Shown: positions 17,115-26,191, counted from the stretch's first letter. The stretch: DNA of 64,000 bases from Marinomonas algicola (GCF_014805825.1 NZ_CP061941.1:434001-498000); one strand, 5' to 3'. Made by a program: numbers and translations. The notes: generated by a model not told the origin, from the letters alone.

Positions 17115-17708
17115 TTATAAACAACCTTTAGTAGATGGCATTTGTCCAGCCATACGTTCATCCACCTCTAGGGCCATGCGTAAAGCGCGACCAAATGCTT
17201 TAAAAATGGTTTCAGCTTGATGGTGGGTGTTTTTACCGCGTAAATTATCTAAATGCAAAGTGACTTTTGCGTGGTTAATAAAACCGTGAAAAAACTCAGA
17301 AAAAAGATCAACATCAAAGCCACCAACAGAACCGCGAGTAAAAGGCACATGCATTTCTAGACCTGGGCGCCCGGAAAAATCAATGACCACTCGTGAAAGC
17401 GCTTCGTCTAATGGCACGTAAGCGTGACCATAGCGCTTAATTCCTTTTTTATCGCCAACAGCAATATCAAACGCTTGACCAAGCGTAATGCCTAAGTCTT
17501 CGACAGTGTGATGAGCGTCAATGTGTAAATCACCAACGGCATGAATGTCCATATCTATTAAGCCGTGACGTGCTACTTGGTCAAGCATATGATCAAGAAA
17601 AGGAACCCCAGTTTCACAGTTGAACTTACCTGTTCCATCTAGGTTGATGGTCACTTTGATTTGAGTCTCAAGAGTGTTGCGTTCAACACTGGCAATGCGA
17701 TCGGACAT
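17115..17708 (-). CDS. hisB: Imidazoleglycerol-phosphate dehydratase HisB
   Basis: The 197-residue protein is the monofunctional dehydratase; the phosphatase half found in enterobacterial HisB is absent. Metal-binding histidine motifs are visible: VPFLDHMLDQVARHG, DAHHTVEDLGI, GFINHAKVTLH, and KNTHHQAE. GGAG precedes the ATG. It is the first gene of hisB-hisH-hisF. The 264-bp region upstream, shared with the divergent asmA-like gene, holds no convincing site that I can see. Confidence 0.97.
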   Translation of the reverse strand: MSDRIASVERNTLETQIKVTINLDGTGKFNCETGVPFLDHMLDQVARHGLIDMDIHAVGDLHIDAHHTVEDLGITLGQAFDIAVGDKKGIKRYGHAYVPLDEALSRVVIDFSGRPGLEMHVPFTRGSVGGFDVDLFSEFFHGFINHAKVTLHLDNLRGKNTHHQAETIFKAFGRALRMALEVDERMAGQMPSTKGCL

Positions 17709-17972
17709 GAATGAATTTCTCCGTGTTTAAAATAAGGATGGGTAAGGCGTTTTATACAAAATCGACAAGTTACCTACAATAATACCGACATTATAGAACG
17801 GAGCTCTCTATGCTTCTATCTTAAAGTGACTCTCTTTTGAACTCTTCTTGTGTTTGTTGGTGCAGAGGGCGTTTTCAATATGCTTTAATAAAAGAATAAG
17901 AAGGTAAGCTGACTCGACTGTTTTGAGGCATAAGCCTTCATAGATGCGTTTAATGATTAATGGAGAGTAAAC

Positions 17973-20282
17973 ATGATTTGGTTAAAGCGGTTAAGCTTAG
18001 GAATTGCAGCATTGGTAGCGTTGCTTGTTGCGGCCATTGTTTATGTTGTGGTTTTTATTGATCCGAACGACTTTAAGCAAGAGTTACAAACTGTTGCTAG
18101 TAAACAAGCTAATGTGACCTTGCGTTTAGATGGTGACATCAGTTGGTCGTTTTTCCCCTGGTTAGGCTTAGAACTGGCGGATGTTGGTGTTGCCTTAGGG
18201 TCTCAGCAAGAGTTGGTGAAGTTTGGCAAGGTTGAATTTGGTTTGGCTATCATTCCTTTACTAAGCCAAACGGTGCAAGTTGATAGAGTGAAAATTATTG
18301 ATTTGGAAGCCAACCTTTCTGTTGATAAACAAGGCACGCCAAATTGGAGTACCAATGCTTCAGCAGAGGTTGCTACGGCCGAGCAGAATGGTTCTCCTGC
18401 AGAAACAGATGACAGTCAGGCATCAAAAGAGCCTTTCTCCCTGCCAAACATTCAACTCGATCAGTTACTTGTTCAAAATGCGCAACTGCAATATCGCGAT
18501 GAACAAAACAATATGCTGTTAAAAACGGCGCTTGATCTAGAGTTGAATAATGTACGTTGGGATGAAGCTTGGCCGATGTTACTTGAGATCGCCGTGGAGA
18601 AAAGTGACTTAGCTGGGCAGGATAAAATGCAATCCACAGTCTCTTTAGGTGCAAACCTATCTATTTTCCCAGAAAAAGAAGCCTTTTCTTTAGAAGGGTT
18701 AACGCTCAAAACAGAGACGCAAGCGGAATTTTTACCCGTATCGCCTTTAGCCGCCTCTTTTATTGTGAAACAGGTGGATTTTGATTTACCACAAGAAAAC
18801 GTCATTATTGAAAATGCAGAGCTGTCGGCTTTGGGGGCGTCGCTTTCAACCTCAATTAATGCCTATCAAGTATTAAGCGAGCCCGTTTTTGATGGTTCTC
18901 TTACACTAGATAATCTAAATCCACGTGATTTACTCAACAAATTATCGATTGCGTTGCCAGAAATGAGTGATGAAACGGCATTAACGCGCTTGTCTGCGGA
19001 ACTCTCATTGTCAGGTTCAACCAAAAAAATACAAGTGAGTCCTTTTACGTTGAACTTAGATCAAACGACACTTAACACCATCGCGCAAGTGAATTTAGAG
19101 CCCTTGTATTGGGATATTGCGATCGAAGGTAATGCATTAGATGTAGATCGTTATTTACCTCCAAAGTCTGATTCTGTTGAGAATTCACCTAAAGAAGAAG
19201 AGGTCGTTGTTGCTGAAGCGGGCGCTGAAGTCGTGGAATTACTACCTGTTGAATTAATAAAGCAGCTTAATGGTCGCGTTAGCCTTGAGTTAAACGATGT
19301 CACTGTTTTGAATCTTAAGCTGGACTCTATTACCGCTAAGTCAACCCAATCGAATGGTTTGGTGAAACTTGAGCCATTAAATGTGGACTTGTATTCAGGC
19401 CGAGCCAAGTTGACCGCGAATTTAGATGTGCGTCAACAAACGCCTAAAATTAACGTGTATCCTGATGTGAAAAACATACAGATTCAACCCTTGCTAAATG
19501 ATTTTATGGAATTAGAGAAAATAGCTGGTAGCACAGTGGTAAACGGTAACTTGGTACTTTCAGGTAACACGATTGACAGTTTAATGGCGTCATTAAGTGG
19601 CGATTTGTTGGTCGAAGTTAATGATGGTGAGTTAGTTGGAATGAACCTCACTAAAGCGGTATGTGAAGGCATTGCCGTAACGCGTAATGAATCTCTGGAG
19701 CAATCCTCTTTCGATGAAAATACCCCCTTTGAAAGATTAACTTTCCCAGCTCATATTGTGAACGGGGAAATATCTACACCGGGCTTAACCATTTCCGCCG
19801 TTACCCTAAAGGTCACGGGAGATGGTGTGATTTCATTGCCAAACTCGTCACTAGATTATCGTACGAATATCGCTTTTACTGGTAGTGGCTTGGATAATGC
19901 GTGTCGAGTTAAAGAAGTGTTTACAAAATTAGCGTTCCCCGTTGTTTGCAAAGGTAAATTCAGCGACGACCCGGCTGGTCTGTGTGCGCCTGATTTGGCC
20001 GGGTTTGGGAAGGTTTTTGCTGACCTAGCAAAAATTGAGCTAAACGCGAAGCTGGATGCAGAAAAAGCCAGAGCTAAAGTGAAATTGGAGGCTGAAAAAG
20101 CGCGCGCCCAAGAAAAGTTAGATGCAGAGAAAGCCAGGGCTCAAGAGAAACTTGAGGCTGAAAAAGCGCGTGCTCAAGAAAAACTGGACGCTGAAAAGGC
20201 CAGAGCAAAAGCGAAATTAAAAGAAGAAGAGGACAAAGCCAAAGAAAAATTGAAAGACAGCCTTAAAGGCCTCTTTGGTTGA
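17973..20282 (+). CDS. AsmA-family protein with C-terminal 11-residue repeats
   Basis: The 769-residue protein has an N-terminal membrane anchor (residues 7-30), then FIDPNDFKQEL and DISWSFFPWLGLELADVGV, typical of the AsmA N-terminal domain, and a C-terminal AsmA-like region around 480-670. AsmA proteins are thought to act in envelope lipid transport. Residues 693-769 are seven 11-residue units of the form KLDAEKARAQE, highly charged and probably coiled coil; AsmA proteins do not usually end this way. The position before mutY matches Pseudomonas. Confidence 0.88.
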   Translation: MIWLKRLSLGIAALVALLVAAIVYVVVFIDPNDFKQELQTVASKQANVTLRLDGDISWSFFPWLGLELADVGVALGSQQELVKFGKVEFGLAIIPLLSQTVQVDRVKIIDLEANLSVDKQGTPNWSTNASAEVATAEQNGSPAETDDSQASKEPFSLPNIQLDQLLVQNAQLQYRDEQNNMLLKTALDLELNNVRWDEAWPMLLEIAVEKSDLAGQDKMQSTVSLGANLSIFPEKEAFSLEGLTLKTETQAEFLPVSPLAASFIVKQVDFDLPQENVIIENAELSALGASLSTSINAYQVLSEPVFDGSLTLDNLNPRDLLNKLSIALPEMSDETALTRLSAELSLSGSTKKIQVSPFTLNLDQTTLNTIAQVNLEPLYWDIAIEGNALDVDRYLPPKSDSVENSPKEEEVVVAEAGAEVVELLPVELIKQLNGRVSLELNDVTVLNLKLDSITAKSTQSNGLVKLEPLNVDLYSGRAKLTANLDVRQQTPKINVYPDVKNIQIQPLLNDFMELEKIAGSTVVNGNLVLSGNTIDSLMASLSGDLLVEVNDGELVGMNLTKAVCEGIAVTRNESLEQSSFDENTPFERLTFPAHIVNGEISTPGLTISAVTLKVTGDGVISLPNSSLDYRTNIAFTGSGLDNACRVKEVFTKLAFPVVCKGKFSDDPAGLCAPDLAGFGKVFADLAKIELNAKLDAEKARAKVKLEAEKARAQEKLDAEKARAQEKLEAEKARAQEKLDAEKARAKAKLKEEEDKAKEKLKDSLKGLFG
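20049..20279 (+). repeat. 33-bp in-frame tandem repeats at the 3' end of the AsmA-like gene
   Basis: Seven 33-bp units encode KL(D/E)AEKARA(Q/K)(E/V/A). The first five units (20049-20213) are closely similar; the last two have drifted. The 11-residue period fits a right-handed coiled coil, and the DNA repeats could vary in copy number between strains. Confidence 0.9.
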
Positions 20283-20363
20283 TCCTTCGTTTATTCAATA
20301 ACTAACCAATTAAATGTAACAGTGCAAAAGGAAGGCTCGTCTTCCTTTTGCCGTGAGAGCCTA

Positions 20364-21418
20364 ATGATCCCTGCTAAAAACTTCTCTGAACGTGTTTTAT
20401 CCTGGTTTGACCAATATGGTCGAAAGAACTTACCTTGGCAACAGAACAAAACGCCTTATCGTGTTTGGATTTCAGAAATTATGTTGCAGCAAACACAAGT
20501 GACAACGGTGATTCCGTATTACGAGCGTTTTATGCAATCGTTTCCTAATGTTGAAAGCCTTGCTAAAGCGTCTGAAGACGATGTTTTAGCTCATTGGAGT
20601 GGTTTAGGGTATTACGCTAGGGCGCGTAACTTACACAAGGCGGCCAAGAGGTTAGTGGATGAATACGAGAGTGAATTTCCATTAACGGTTGAAGGGGTTT
20701 GTGAACTGTCTGGAATAGGGCGCTCCACCGCCGCGGCCATACTGTCTATTTCCAGAGGCGTCCAAGCCGCTATACTCGATGGCAATGTTAAGCGTGTTTT
20801 GGCGCGTTTTCATGCGGTTCCAACTTGGCCCGGTGAGAAAAAAACTGAGACTATGATGTGGGACCTTGCTGAGCAGTATGTACCTGCAGATAGGCCTGGC
20901 GACTTCACTCAGGCTATGATGGACTTAGGGGCTACTCTTTGTACCCCGTAGTAAACCTCAGTGTTTGTTATGTCCTATAAATGAGGATTGTGCCGCTTTA
21001 CAGATAGGAGATCCAACGAATTTTCCTATTAAAAAAGTGAAAAAAGAGAAGCCCCACTAAAAATACAATCATGTTGATTCTACTGGACTCCAATAGCAAT
21101 GTACTGCTAGAGAAACGTCCGTCGGTAGGCATTTGGGGTGGACTTTGGAGTTTGCCTGAGTCTAACGAAGAGGATCAGTTAGTAATGGAAACTGAGCAAA
21201 GGTTTCAGTGCCAACTTAGCTCAGCTAATCGTTTAACCTCCTTCCGCCACACCTTTAGTCACTATCATTTAATGATTCAGCCTATTGTTTTTGCCATGGG
21301 TATGACTGGAGCCGTTGCTGAAAGTACTAAATATCAGTGGTACTCAAAAGAGGTGGCTTTAACCTTGGGTCTGCCTGCGCCTGTGAGGCAAATCTTGGAA
21401 GAAGTGTTGTCTCATTAA
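20364..21418 (+). pseudogene. mutY: Adenine DNA glycosylase MutY, interrupted by two +1 frameshifts
   Basis: The first frame (20364-20951) encodes the glycosylase domain with LPWQQNKTPYRVWISEIMLQ, the helix-hairpin-helix LSGIGRSTAAAI, and catalytic Asp in ILDGNVKRVLAR. It stops just after the first cluster cysteine. A one-base gain in CCCC at 20944-20947 shifts the frame; the next frame holds the other Fe-S cysteines (PQCLLCPINEDC). A second gain in CCCC at 21052-21055 shifts to the frame of the C-terminal NUDIX-like 8-oxoG recognition domain, which has its own ATG at 21071. Removing one C from each run gives 350 residues, the length of E. coli MutY. It is either a real double mutation or two sequencing errors. 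Confidence 0.88.
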
Positions 21419-21496
21419 TTTGGTATTCACGTCAAATTGAAATATTTGTCTGGTGCAATATAAGGCATTTTAGTTAGGTTTCTTAAGGGTGAAATT

Positions 21497-22666
21497 ATGT
21501 CTGCAGTATGGGAAGTCTTTATTCGCTTTTTTATCTTAGGGTGTTCCAGTTTTGGAGGGCCTGCGGCACATTTAGGCTATTTTTATAAAGAATTTGTTGA
21601 AAACCGACACTGGCTAACGAAAGAAAGTTATGCTCAGTTTGTTATGCTCAGCCAAGTGGTGCCAGGTCCTGGGTCCAGCCAAGTGGGTTTTGCCATCGGT
21701 TATCATCGAGGTGGTTGGTCTGGTGCTGTGGCGGCATTTGTTGGTTTCACATTACCCTCGGTCATTATCATGTTGTTATTTGTTTGGGGAAATAATGCCT
21801 TAGATGATAATGGTTTTTTACAATTTTGGGTCCAAGGGTTAACTTTATTGGCGACAGTGGTGGTGGCGGATGCCTGTTACACTATGTGGAAGCAGTTTTG
21901 TAAGAGTACAACCACGCGTATTATTGCTATTGCATCCATCGCTTTTCTTGCTCTGTGGTCATTTGGATACGGCACTTTAATCATGCTATTTATCACCGCA
22001 CTAGTAGGAGGCTTTTTACCACTTAATGACAACAAAAGCGCGTCTGAATTGACCGATGTTCGTTATGCGAATACTGCGGGTATTGTGGCTGTTCTTTTAT
22101 TTGTACTGAGCTTTTTTACATTTTCATCTTTGGCGATGAATGTGTTTTTTGACTATTACCAAGCCGGCAGTTTGGTATTTGGTGGTGGTCATGTGATACT
22201 GCCGCTCTTGCAAAGTGTTTTAGATCAACTTCCTGAAGAGGTGATTCTTTCTGGTTATGCTCTAGCTCAGTCGGTTCCTGGCCCTATGTTTACTGTCGCG
22301 ACGTTTCTGGGGGGCATGACTGGTAGGGAGATGAGCGACCCCTTTGCATTTATGCTGCTGGGGGGGATGGCTTCTTTAGGGGTGTTTTTACCGGGCTTAT
22401 TACTGATGTTGTTTGCTCAGCATCACTGGAAGCGGTTCTCGGCTATCCCGAAAATAAATGCGGCCATTGTGGCGTTAAATGCGTCTGTTGTTGGTCTATT
22501 GCTGTTTGTTTTTGCCACCGTTGTTTTGCCCCATAGTGTATTAAGTTTTGTGGATGGAATTGTGATGGTGTGTACGGGGGCTTGGCTGTTTTGGAAGCGT
22601 CCCAGTATTTTAGTGCTCTTACTGGTGCTTTCTTCTATCTCATGGTTACGCTACTGGCTGGCTTGA
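21497..22666 (+). CDS. chrA: Chromate transporter, ChrA family
   Basis: The 389-residue membrane protein has two homologous CHR halves: the first with SSFGGPAAHLGYF and VVPGPGSSQVGFAIGY, the second with VFGGGHVILPLL and SVPGPMFTVATFLGG. This is the long-chain ChrA form that extrudes chromate. It sits between mutY and yggX, which are adjacent in E. coli and Pseudomonas, so it looks like an insertion into that pair. No chrB regulator is near. Confidence 0.92.
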   Translation: MSAVWEVFIRFFILGCSSFGGPAAHLGYFYKEFVENRHWLTKESYAQFVMLSQVVPGPGSSQVGFAIGYHRGGWSGAVAAFVGFTLPSVIIMLLFVWGNNALDDNGFLQFWVQGLTLLATVVVADACYTMWKQFCKSTTTRIIAIASIAFLALWSFGYGTLIMLFITALVGGFLPLNDNKSASELTDVRYANTAGIVAVLLFVLSFFTFSSLAMNVFFDYYQAGSLVFGGGHVILPLLQSVLDQLPEEVILSGYALAQSVPGPMFTVATFLGGMTGREMSDPFAFMLLGGMASLGVFLPGLLLMLFAQHHWKRFSAIPKINAAIVALNASVVGLLLFVFATVVLPHSVLSFVDGIVMVCTGAWLFWKRPSILVLLLVLSSISWLRYWLA

Positions 22667-22749
22667 TTTTCTTAACTTGTGCCCGCATTAAATAAAGTTA
22701 TTGGTTATTATTTTATGTGTCACACATTGGTTGTTAAAAGGCGTTGATT

Positions 22750-23034
22750 ATGGCAAATACTGTATTTTGTAAGAAATACCAAAAAGAACTGGAGGCTCTT
22801 GATCGTGCGCCTTTTCCTGGGGCTCGTGGGCAAGACATTATTAGCTCGGTTTCTAAGCAAGCTTGGCAGGAGTGGCAGACGCTGCAAACCATGCTAATTA
22901 ATGAAAAGCAGCTCAATATGATGATGCCAGATTCAAGAAAATACGTTATGGAACAAATGGAGAAATTTTTTAATAACGAGCCAACAGATAAAGTAACGGG
23001 GTACGTTGATCCAAGTGATATTATTGAGCTTTAG
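22750..23034 (+). CDS. yggX: Probable Fe(2+)-trafficking protein YggX
   Basis: From the ATG at 22750 the protein is 94 residues and matches YggX throughout: VFCKKYQKELEAL at the N-terminus with the conserved Cys, PFPGARGQDI, then AWQEWQTLQTMLINEKQLN. YggX protects Fe-S proteins from oxidative damage. It normally follows mutY, itself an Fe-S protein; here chrA lies between them. A TTG two codons upstream is less likely as the start. Confidence 0.95.
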   Translation: MANTVFCKKYQKELEALDRAPFPGARGQDIISSVSKQAWQEWQTLQTMLINEKQLNMMMPDSRKYVMEQMEKFFNNEPTDKVTGYVDPSDIIEL

Positions 23035-23051
23035 CAAGTGTGTTAGATAAT

Positions 23052-23087
23052 AAAAAAAGGAAGCGATCAAGGCTTCCTTTTTTATTG
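23052..23087. terminator. Bidirectional terminator between yggX and fliL-like gene
   Basis: GGAAGC and GCTTCC flanked by A7 and T7 tracts form a classical hairpin with loop GATCAAG between convergent genes. Confidence 0.85.
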
Positions 23088-23101
23088 AGTCAAAGAGGAG
23101 G

Positions 23102-23518
23102 TTATTGAGTAACGAAGCTGGCAAACAATAAGTCAATCACAGGTTCTTGTCCCGTTTCTTCTTTCAGTGTTTCATTAAGTGCCACTAGCGCATCTTTCCG
23201 GCTCTGCTCACGCGCCAACGCCCCTTTAACGTGTTCGTCTTTTAACTGGCTCATAAAGATAACGATAGCGTCTCTAACTAATGGCATATTATCATCTATA
23301 TAGCTTGCCAGCTCGGTTTTCGTCCTCAGTGTAATTCGGGTTTTAATATACTTAAGCTTACTTCCCTTCGAGCCATAATTGACGATAAAGTCAGGTGATA
23401 GCTCAATATAGACTGGAAGGCTAACGGCTTCTCCTTCCTCCTCTGCATAAGCGGCATTTAAAGCGAAAAAGCTCAAAATAAACGTCAGTAAAATGTAAGG
23501 TATTGTACGTTGTTTCAT
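23102..23518 (-). CDS. FliL-like exported protein
   Basis: The 138-residue protein looks like the periplasmic part of FliL: DFIVNYGSKGSKLKYIKTRI, then DDNMPLVRDAIVIFMSQL, and the C-terminal VIDLLFASFVTQ. In place of FliL's membrane anchor it has a cleavable-looking signal peptide (cut after AYA, residue 25). FliL works with the flagellar stator, but no flagellar genes are near, so this is a paralogue of unknown role. A terminator separates it from yggX. Confidence 0.8.
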   Translation of the reverse strand: MKQRTIPYILLTFILSFFALNAAYAEEEGEAVSLPVYIELSPDFIVNYGSKGSKLKYIKTRITLRTKTELASYIDDNMPLVRDAIVIFMSQLKDEHVKGALAREQSRKDALVALNETLKEETGQEPVIDLLFASFVTQ

Positions 23519-23660
23519 AAGGTGTCTCGTTTTAAGTCCAATTCTTTGTATACTACGCGCCTAATGAGCGTTATGTCAGTAGTTATTGACGTTTTTTTTG
23601 TTGAATTCCTTTCGCTAGGTTCTACATATTTAAGGTCATTTTTTTATTGTGAGGCAGTAT

Positions 23661-24158
23661 ATGTTGCAGTTTCTTTCTATAAGACGTTTTCATGGTTTGA
23701 TTGCATTCGCGGCGTTTACATTGCTGGCGGTTGCTTTCTATATGGAATATGAAATGGGGTTAGAGCCATGCCCTCTTTGTATGTTACAAAGGATCATGTT
23801 TCTCGCCATTGGTGTTGTGTCATGTATTTCGGCGCTGCATAATTCTTTACGGGGATTCCGTCATTATTCCATTACAATCGTGGTTATTTCCTTATTGGGT
23901 GCGGGGTTATCAATCCGACATTTATACCTTCAAGGGTTGCCGGAAGAGCAACTGCCCGCCTGTCTGCCTGGTTTAAGCTATATGGTTGAAGTGTTTCCAT
24001 GGCAAGAAATCATGTCCGCTATGATTATGGGAACGGGTGAATGTGGCGATGTTGTATGGACTTTTTTAGGGTTAAGCATCCCTGGTTGGACTTTAGTCGC
24101 ATTTGTTGGCATGGCATTCATTAATATTATGATTGCACTCAAAAGTAACCGCACATAA
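23661..24158 (+). CDS. dsbB: Disulfide bond formation protein DsbB
   Basis: The protein is 165 residues from the ATG at 23661 (GAGG upstream) and has four membrane segments. The first redox pair is CPLC (EPCPLCMLQR) and the second is made of the Cys in PACLPGLSY and in TGECGDV. DsbB re-oxidises DsbA and passes electrons to quinones. It lies next to rsd as in Pseudomonas (dsbH-algQ). Confidence 0.95.
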   Translation: MLQFLSIRRFHGLIAFAAFTLLAVAFYMEYEMGLEPCPLCMLQRIMFLAIGVVSCISALHNSLRGFRHYSITIVVISLLGAGLSIRHLYLQGLPEEQLPACLPGLSYMVEVFPWQEIMSAMIMGTGECGDVVWTFLGLSIPGWTLVAFVGMAFINIMIALKSNRT

Positions 24159-24259
24159 AGCGATTGTTGTTAATGTGTAAACAGAGTATGTGAATCTCTT
24201 GCAGCGTGTATTGGATGGGAATATGCTATTGATAATAATTGATTTTAGGGAGCACTCTT

Positions 24260-24730
24260 ATGTTAGAACGTTGTAAATCTGCGCAAGAACGTTGGGGCGG
24301 TGTTCATATAATGATTGATCGCTGGTTAGAACAGCGTCGTCTATTAATTGAAAGCATGATCAAACTGCGTAAAAGAGAAGAATTTACGCCTACGGATACG
24401 CCTTTAATTTTGTCGGTATCAGAAAAACTTGTTGATTACGTTTCAGCGGGCCATTTTGAGATTTATGAGCAGCTGGCCATAGAAGCAAAAGAGTTTTGTG
24501 ATGACAGTGCACTGCAACGTTTAACGTCTGTTATGCCAGAGATTCAAGAAACCACTGAATTTGTTGTCGAGTTTAACGATAAATTTGATACCAAAGAACA
24601 CTGTAATGATAAGTTGACTGAGTTACCATTTGCGTTGCAAACATTAAGTGTCATCATGTCAGACCGCTTCATACTTGAAGACTTGTTAATCAAAGAGCTG
24701 CACGAGGCTCATAATGAGCAAAGTGCTTAA
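24260..24730 (+). CDS. rsd: Anti-sigma-70 factor Rsd/AlgQ
   Basis: The 156-residue helical protein opens with MLERCKSAQERWGGVHIMID and has LVDYVSAGHFEIYEQL, both hallmarks of the Rsd/AlgQ family, which binds the housekeeping sigma factor in stationary phase. The ATG at 24260 has AGGGAG upstream and matches the family start; a TTG seven codons earlier does not. The end overlaps the lipoprotein gene by 17 bp. Confidence 0.93.
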   Translation: MLERCKSAQERWGGVHIMIDRWLEQRRLLIESMIKLRKREEFTPTDTPLILSVSEKLVDYVSAGHFEIYEQLAIEAKEFCDDSALQRLTSVMPEIQETTEFVVEFNDKFDTKEHCNDKLTELPFALQTLSVIMSDRFILEDLLIKELHEAHNEQSA

Positions 24731-25688
24731 ACTTGCGCTTGTTCTTTCTGCAAGTACGTTTTTATTTGCTTGCTCAGCCGAAGGTCCGTCTAAAACAGCC
24801 GAGTTCGCAGTACAGGGCCTTTACTCGGCGGCGTTAAGCTCCGATGGTGCCAATTCATTGGTTGGCTCGATTCAGCATGGTGGCAGTTTCTGGAGTAATA
24901 GCCCGGCGGAACGACGTTTTAATTGGAATCATGCTCAAGGTGATTTTACACCTTTAATCAGTGTTGATATTGATCCTTCAGGTCGTTATGCATTAACCGG
25001 TAGTGCACGCACTATGGTGCTCTGGAATACCTCTACCGGCCAGTCAGAAGGATTTTGGAATACACCTGGAGACATTCGCTCTACAAAACTGATTCGTAAC
25101 GGTGATTACGCTATTGTTGGTTTAGATGATCAAACGGCGCGTTACTTTGATGTGAAAAATGGTGGTATTAAACAAACCTTTCGAACTGGCGCGATTGTTC
25201 GAAGCGTGGATGTTGACGATGTCGGTAGTTTCGTTATAACAGGCGATGATAAGTACCAAGTTATTGTGTGGGATACGCAAAATGGCGAGATCAAACATCA
25301 ATGGGAACTGAGTAATCGCATTTCCTCTGTGGCCTTATCCGACGATGGTCGCTATGCGTTTGCAGCGGCACAATTAGGCAATGCTAAAGTGTGGTCAACA
25401 GAGACGGGCAAGGAGCTGTTCACCATCTCCACAGGTAAATTAGATTCTCGTAATGTCACGATCAGTAACGCCAGGTTCTCCCCTGATAATCGTTATTTAC
25501 TTACGGGGGGAATTAGCCCTGATGTGAAACTAATTAGTTTATTAAGTGGTGACGTGATTCAGAAATGGTCTCTTGAATTAAAAGATGTGTTACGCCCAAC
25601 GGGGTCTTCTGTTTTGGCGTTGGCATTTGGTAAAGACGATACCTACTATGCCATTGGTAGTAATGGCAAACTTAATGTTTTTCAGTAA
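24714..25688 (+). CDS. WD40-like beta-propeller lipoprotein
   Basis: The 324-residue protein has a lipoprotein signal with lipobox LFAC (C20). The rest is a series of repeats of the form DGRYALTGSA..VLWNTSTG, VDDVGSFVITGDDKYQVIVWDTQNG, and DDGRYAFAAAQ..VWSTETG, typical of WD40/YVTN propellers. It is probably an envelope scaffold of unknown partner. It overlaps rsd and shares TAATG with the next gene, so rsd, this gene and the DUF423 gene are likely co-transcribed. Confidence 0.85.
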   Translation: MSKVLKLALVLSASTFLFACSAEGPSKTAEFAVQGLYSAALSSDGANSLVGSIQHGGSFWSNSPAERRFNWNHAQGDFTPLISVDIDPSGRYALTGSARTMVLWNTSTGQSEGFWNTPGDIRSTKLIRNGDYAIVGLDDQTARYFDVKNGGIKQTFRTGAIVRSVDVDDVGSFVITGDDKYQVIVWDTQNGEIKHQWELSNRISSVALSDDGRYAFAAAQLGNAKVWSTETGKELFTISTGKLDSRNVTISNARFSPDNRYLLTGGISPDVKLISLLSGDVIQKWSLELKDVLRPTGSSVLALAFGKDDTYYAIGSNGKLNVFQ

Positions 25689-26125
25689 TGTCTATGACTG
25701 ATCCAGAAGAGGCATCTGGGCAACAGATTGCCAATTTTTCTCTGTCTAAACGCCAACTTTCATGGCTGAGTGTATTTGCCTTTTTGGCTTTTCTGTCGGT
25801 TGCATTTGGTGCTTTTGGCGCGCATGCGTTGCAATCTATAGTCGATGAGAAAGCCTTATCTTGGTGGCAAACGGGCTGTCATTATATGAGTTATCACGCT
25901 TTAGCTGGATGCTTTACCTCTTTATTTTTAGCTCAACTGCCTCGTGCTCGAGTGACGCTATGGTCTTTTCTAGTGGGCATTGTTTTTTTCTCTGGAAGCT
26001 TGTTTACCATGTCACTTTCTGGTCTGACTTTGCTTGGCATGATCACTCCTATTGGCGGTTTTTTGTTTCTTTTAGGCTGGGGATGGCTGATTTTCGTGTT
26101 TTCCTGCGCGGCTCGCAGGACATAA
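25688..26125 (+). CDS. DUF423 family inner-membrane protein (YgdD-like)
   Basis: The 145-residue protein has four hydrophobic segments and the DUF423 signature VAFGAFGAHAL followed by WWQTGCHYMSYHALA. The function of the family is not known. The start codon overlaps the stop of the lipoprotein gene (TAATG). Confidence 0.88.
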   Translation: MSMTDPEEASGQQIANFSLSKRQLSWLSVFAFLAFLSVAFGAFGAHALQSIVDEKALSWWQTGCHYMSYHALAGCFTSLFLAQLPRARVTLWSFLVGIVFFSGSLFTMSLSGLTLLGMITPIGGFLFLLGWGWLIFVFSCAARRT

Positions 26126-26191
26126 TCTGACTTTTCGGGTAGCATATCGCTCAATGAAATTCCCTTTACTAATTACTGAACGAATTAGAGT

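Noticed and set aside
16439..17161. Longer HisH form overlapping hisB
   Set aside because: The first 19 residues are not HisH-like and would overlap hisB; the ATG at 17104 matches the family.
21071..21418. Separate NUDIX hydrolase gene
   Set aside because: It is the C-terminal domain of mutY after the second frameshift; no ribosome site precedes its ATG and the NUDIX box is absent.
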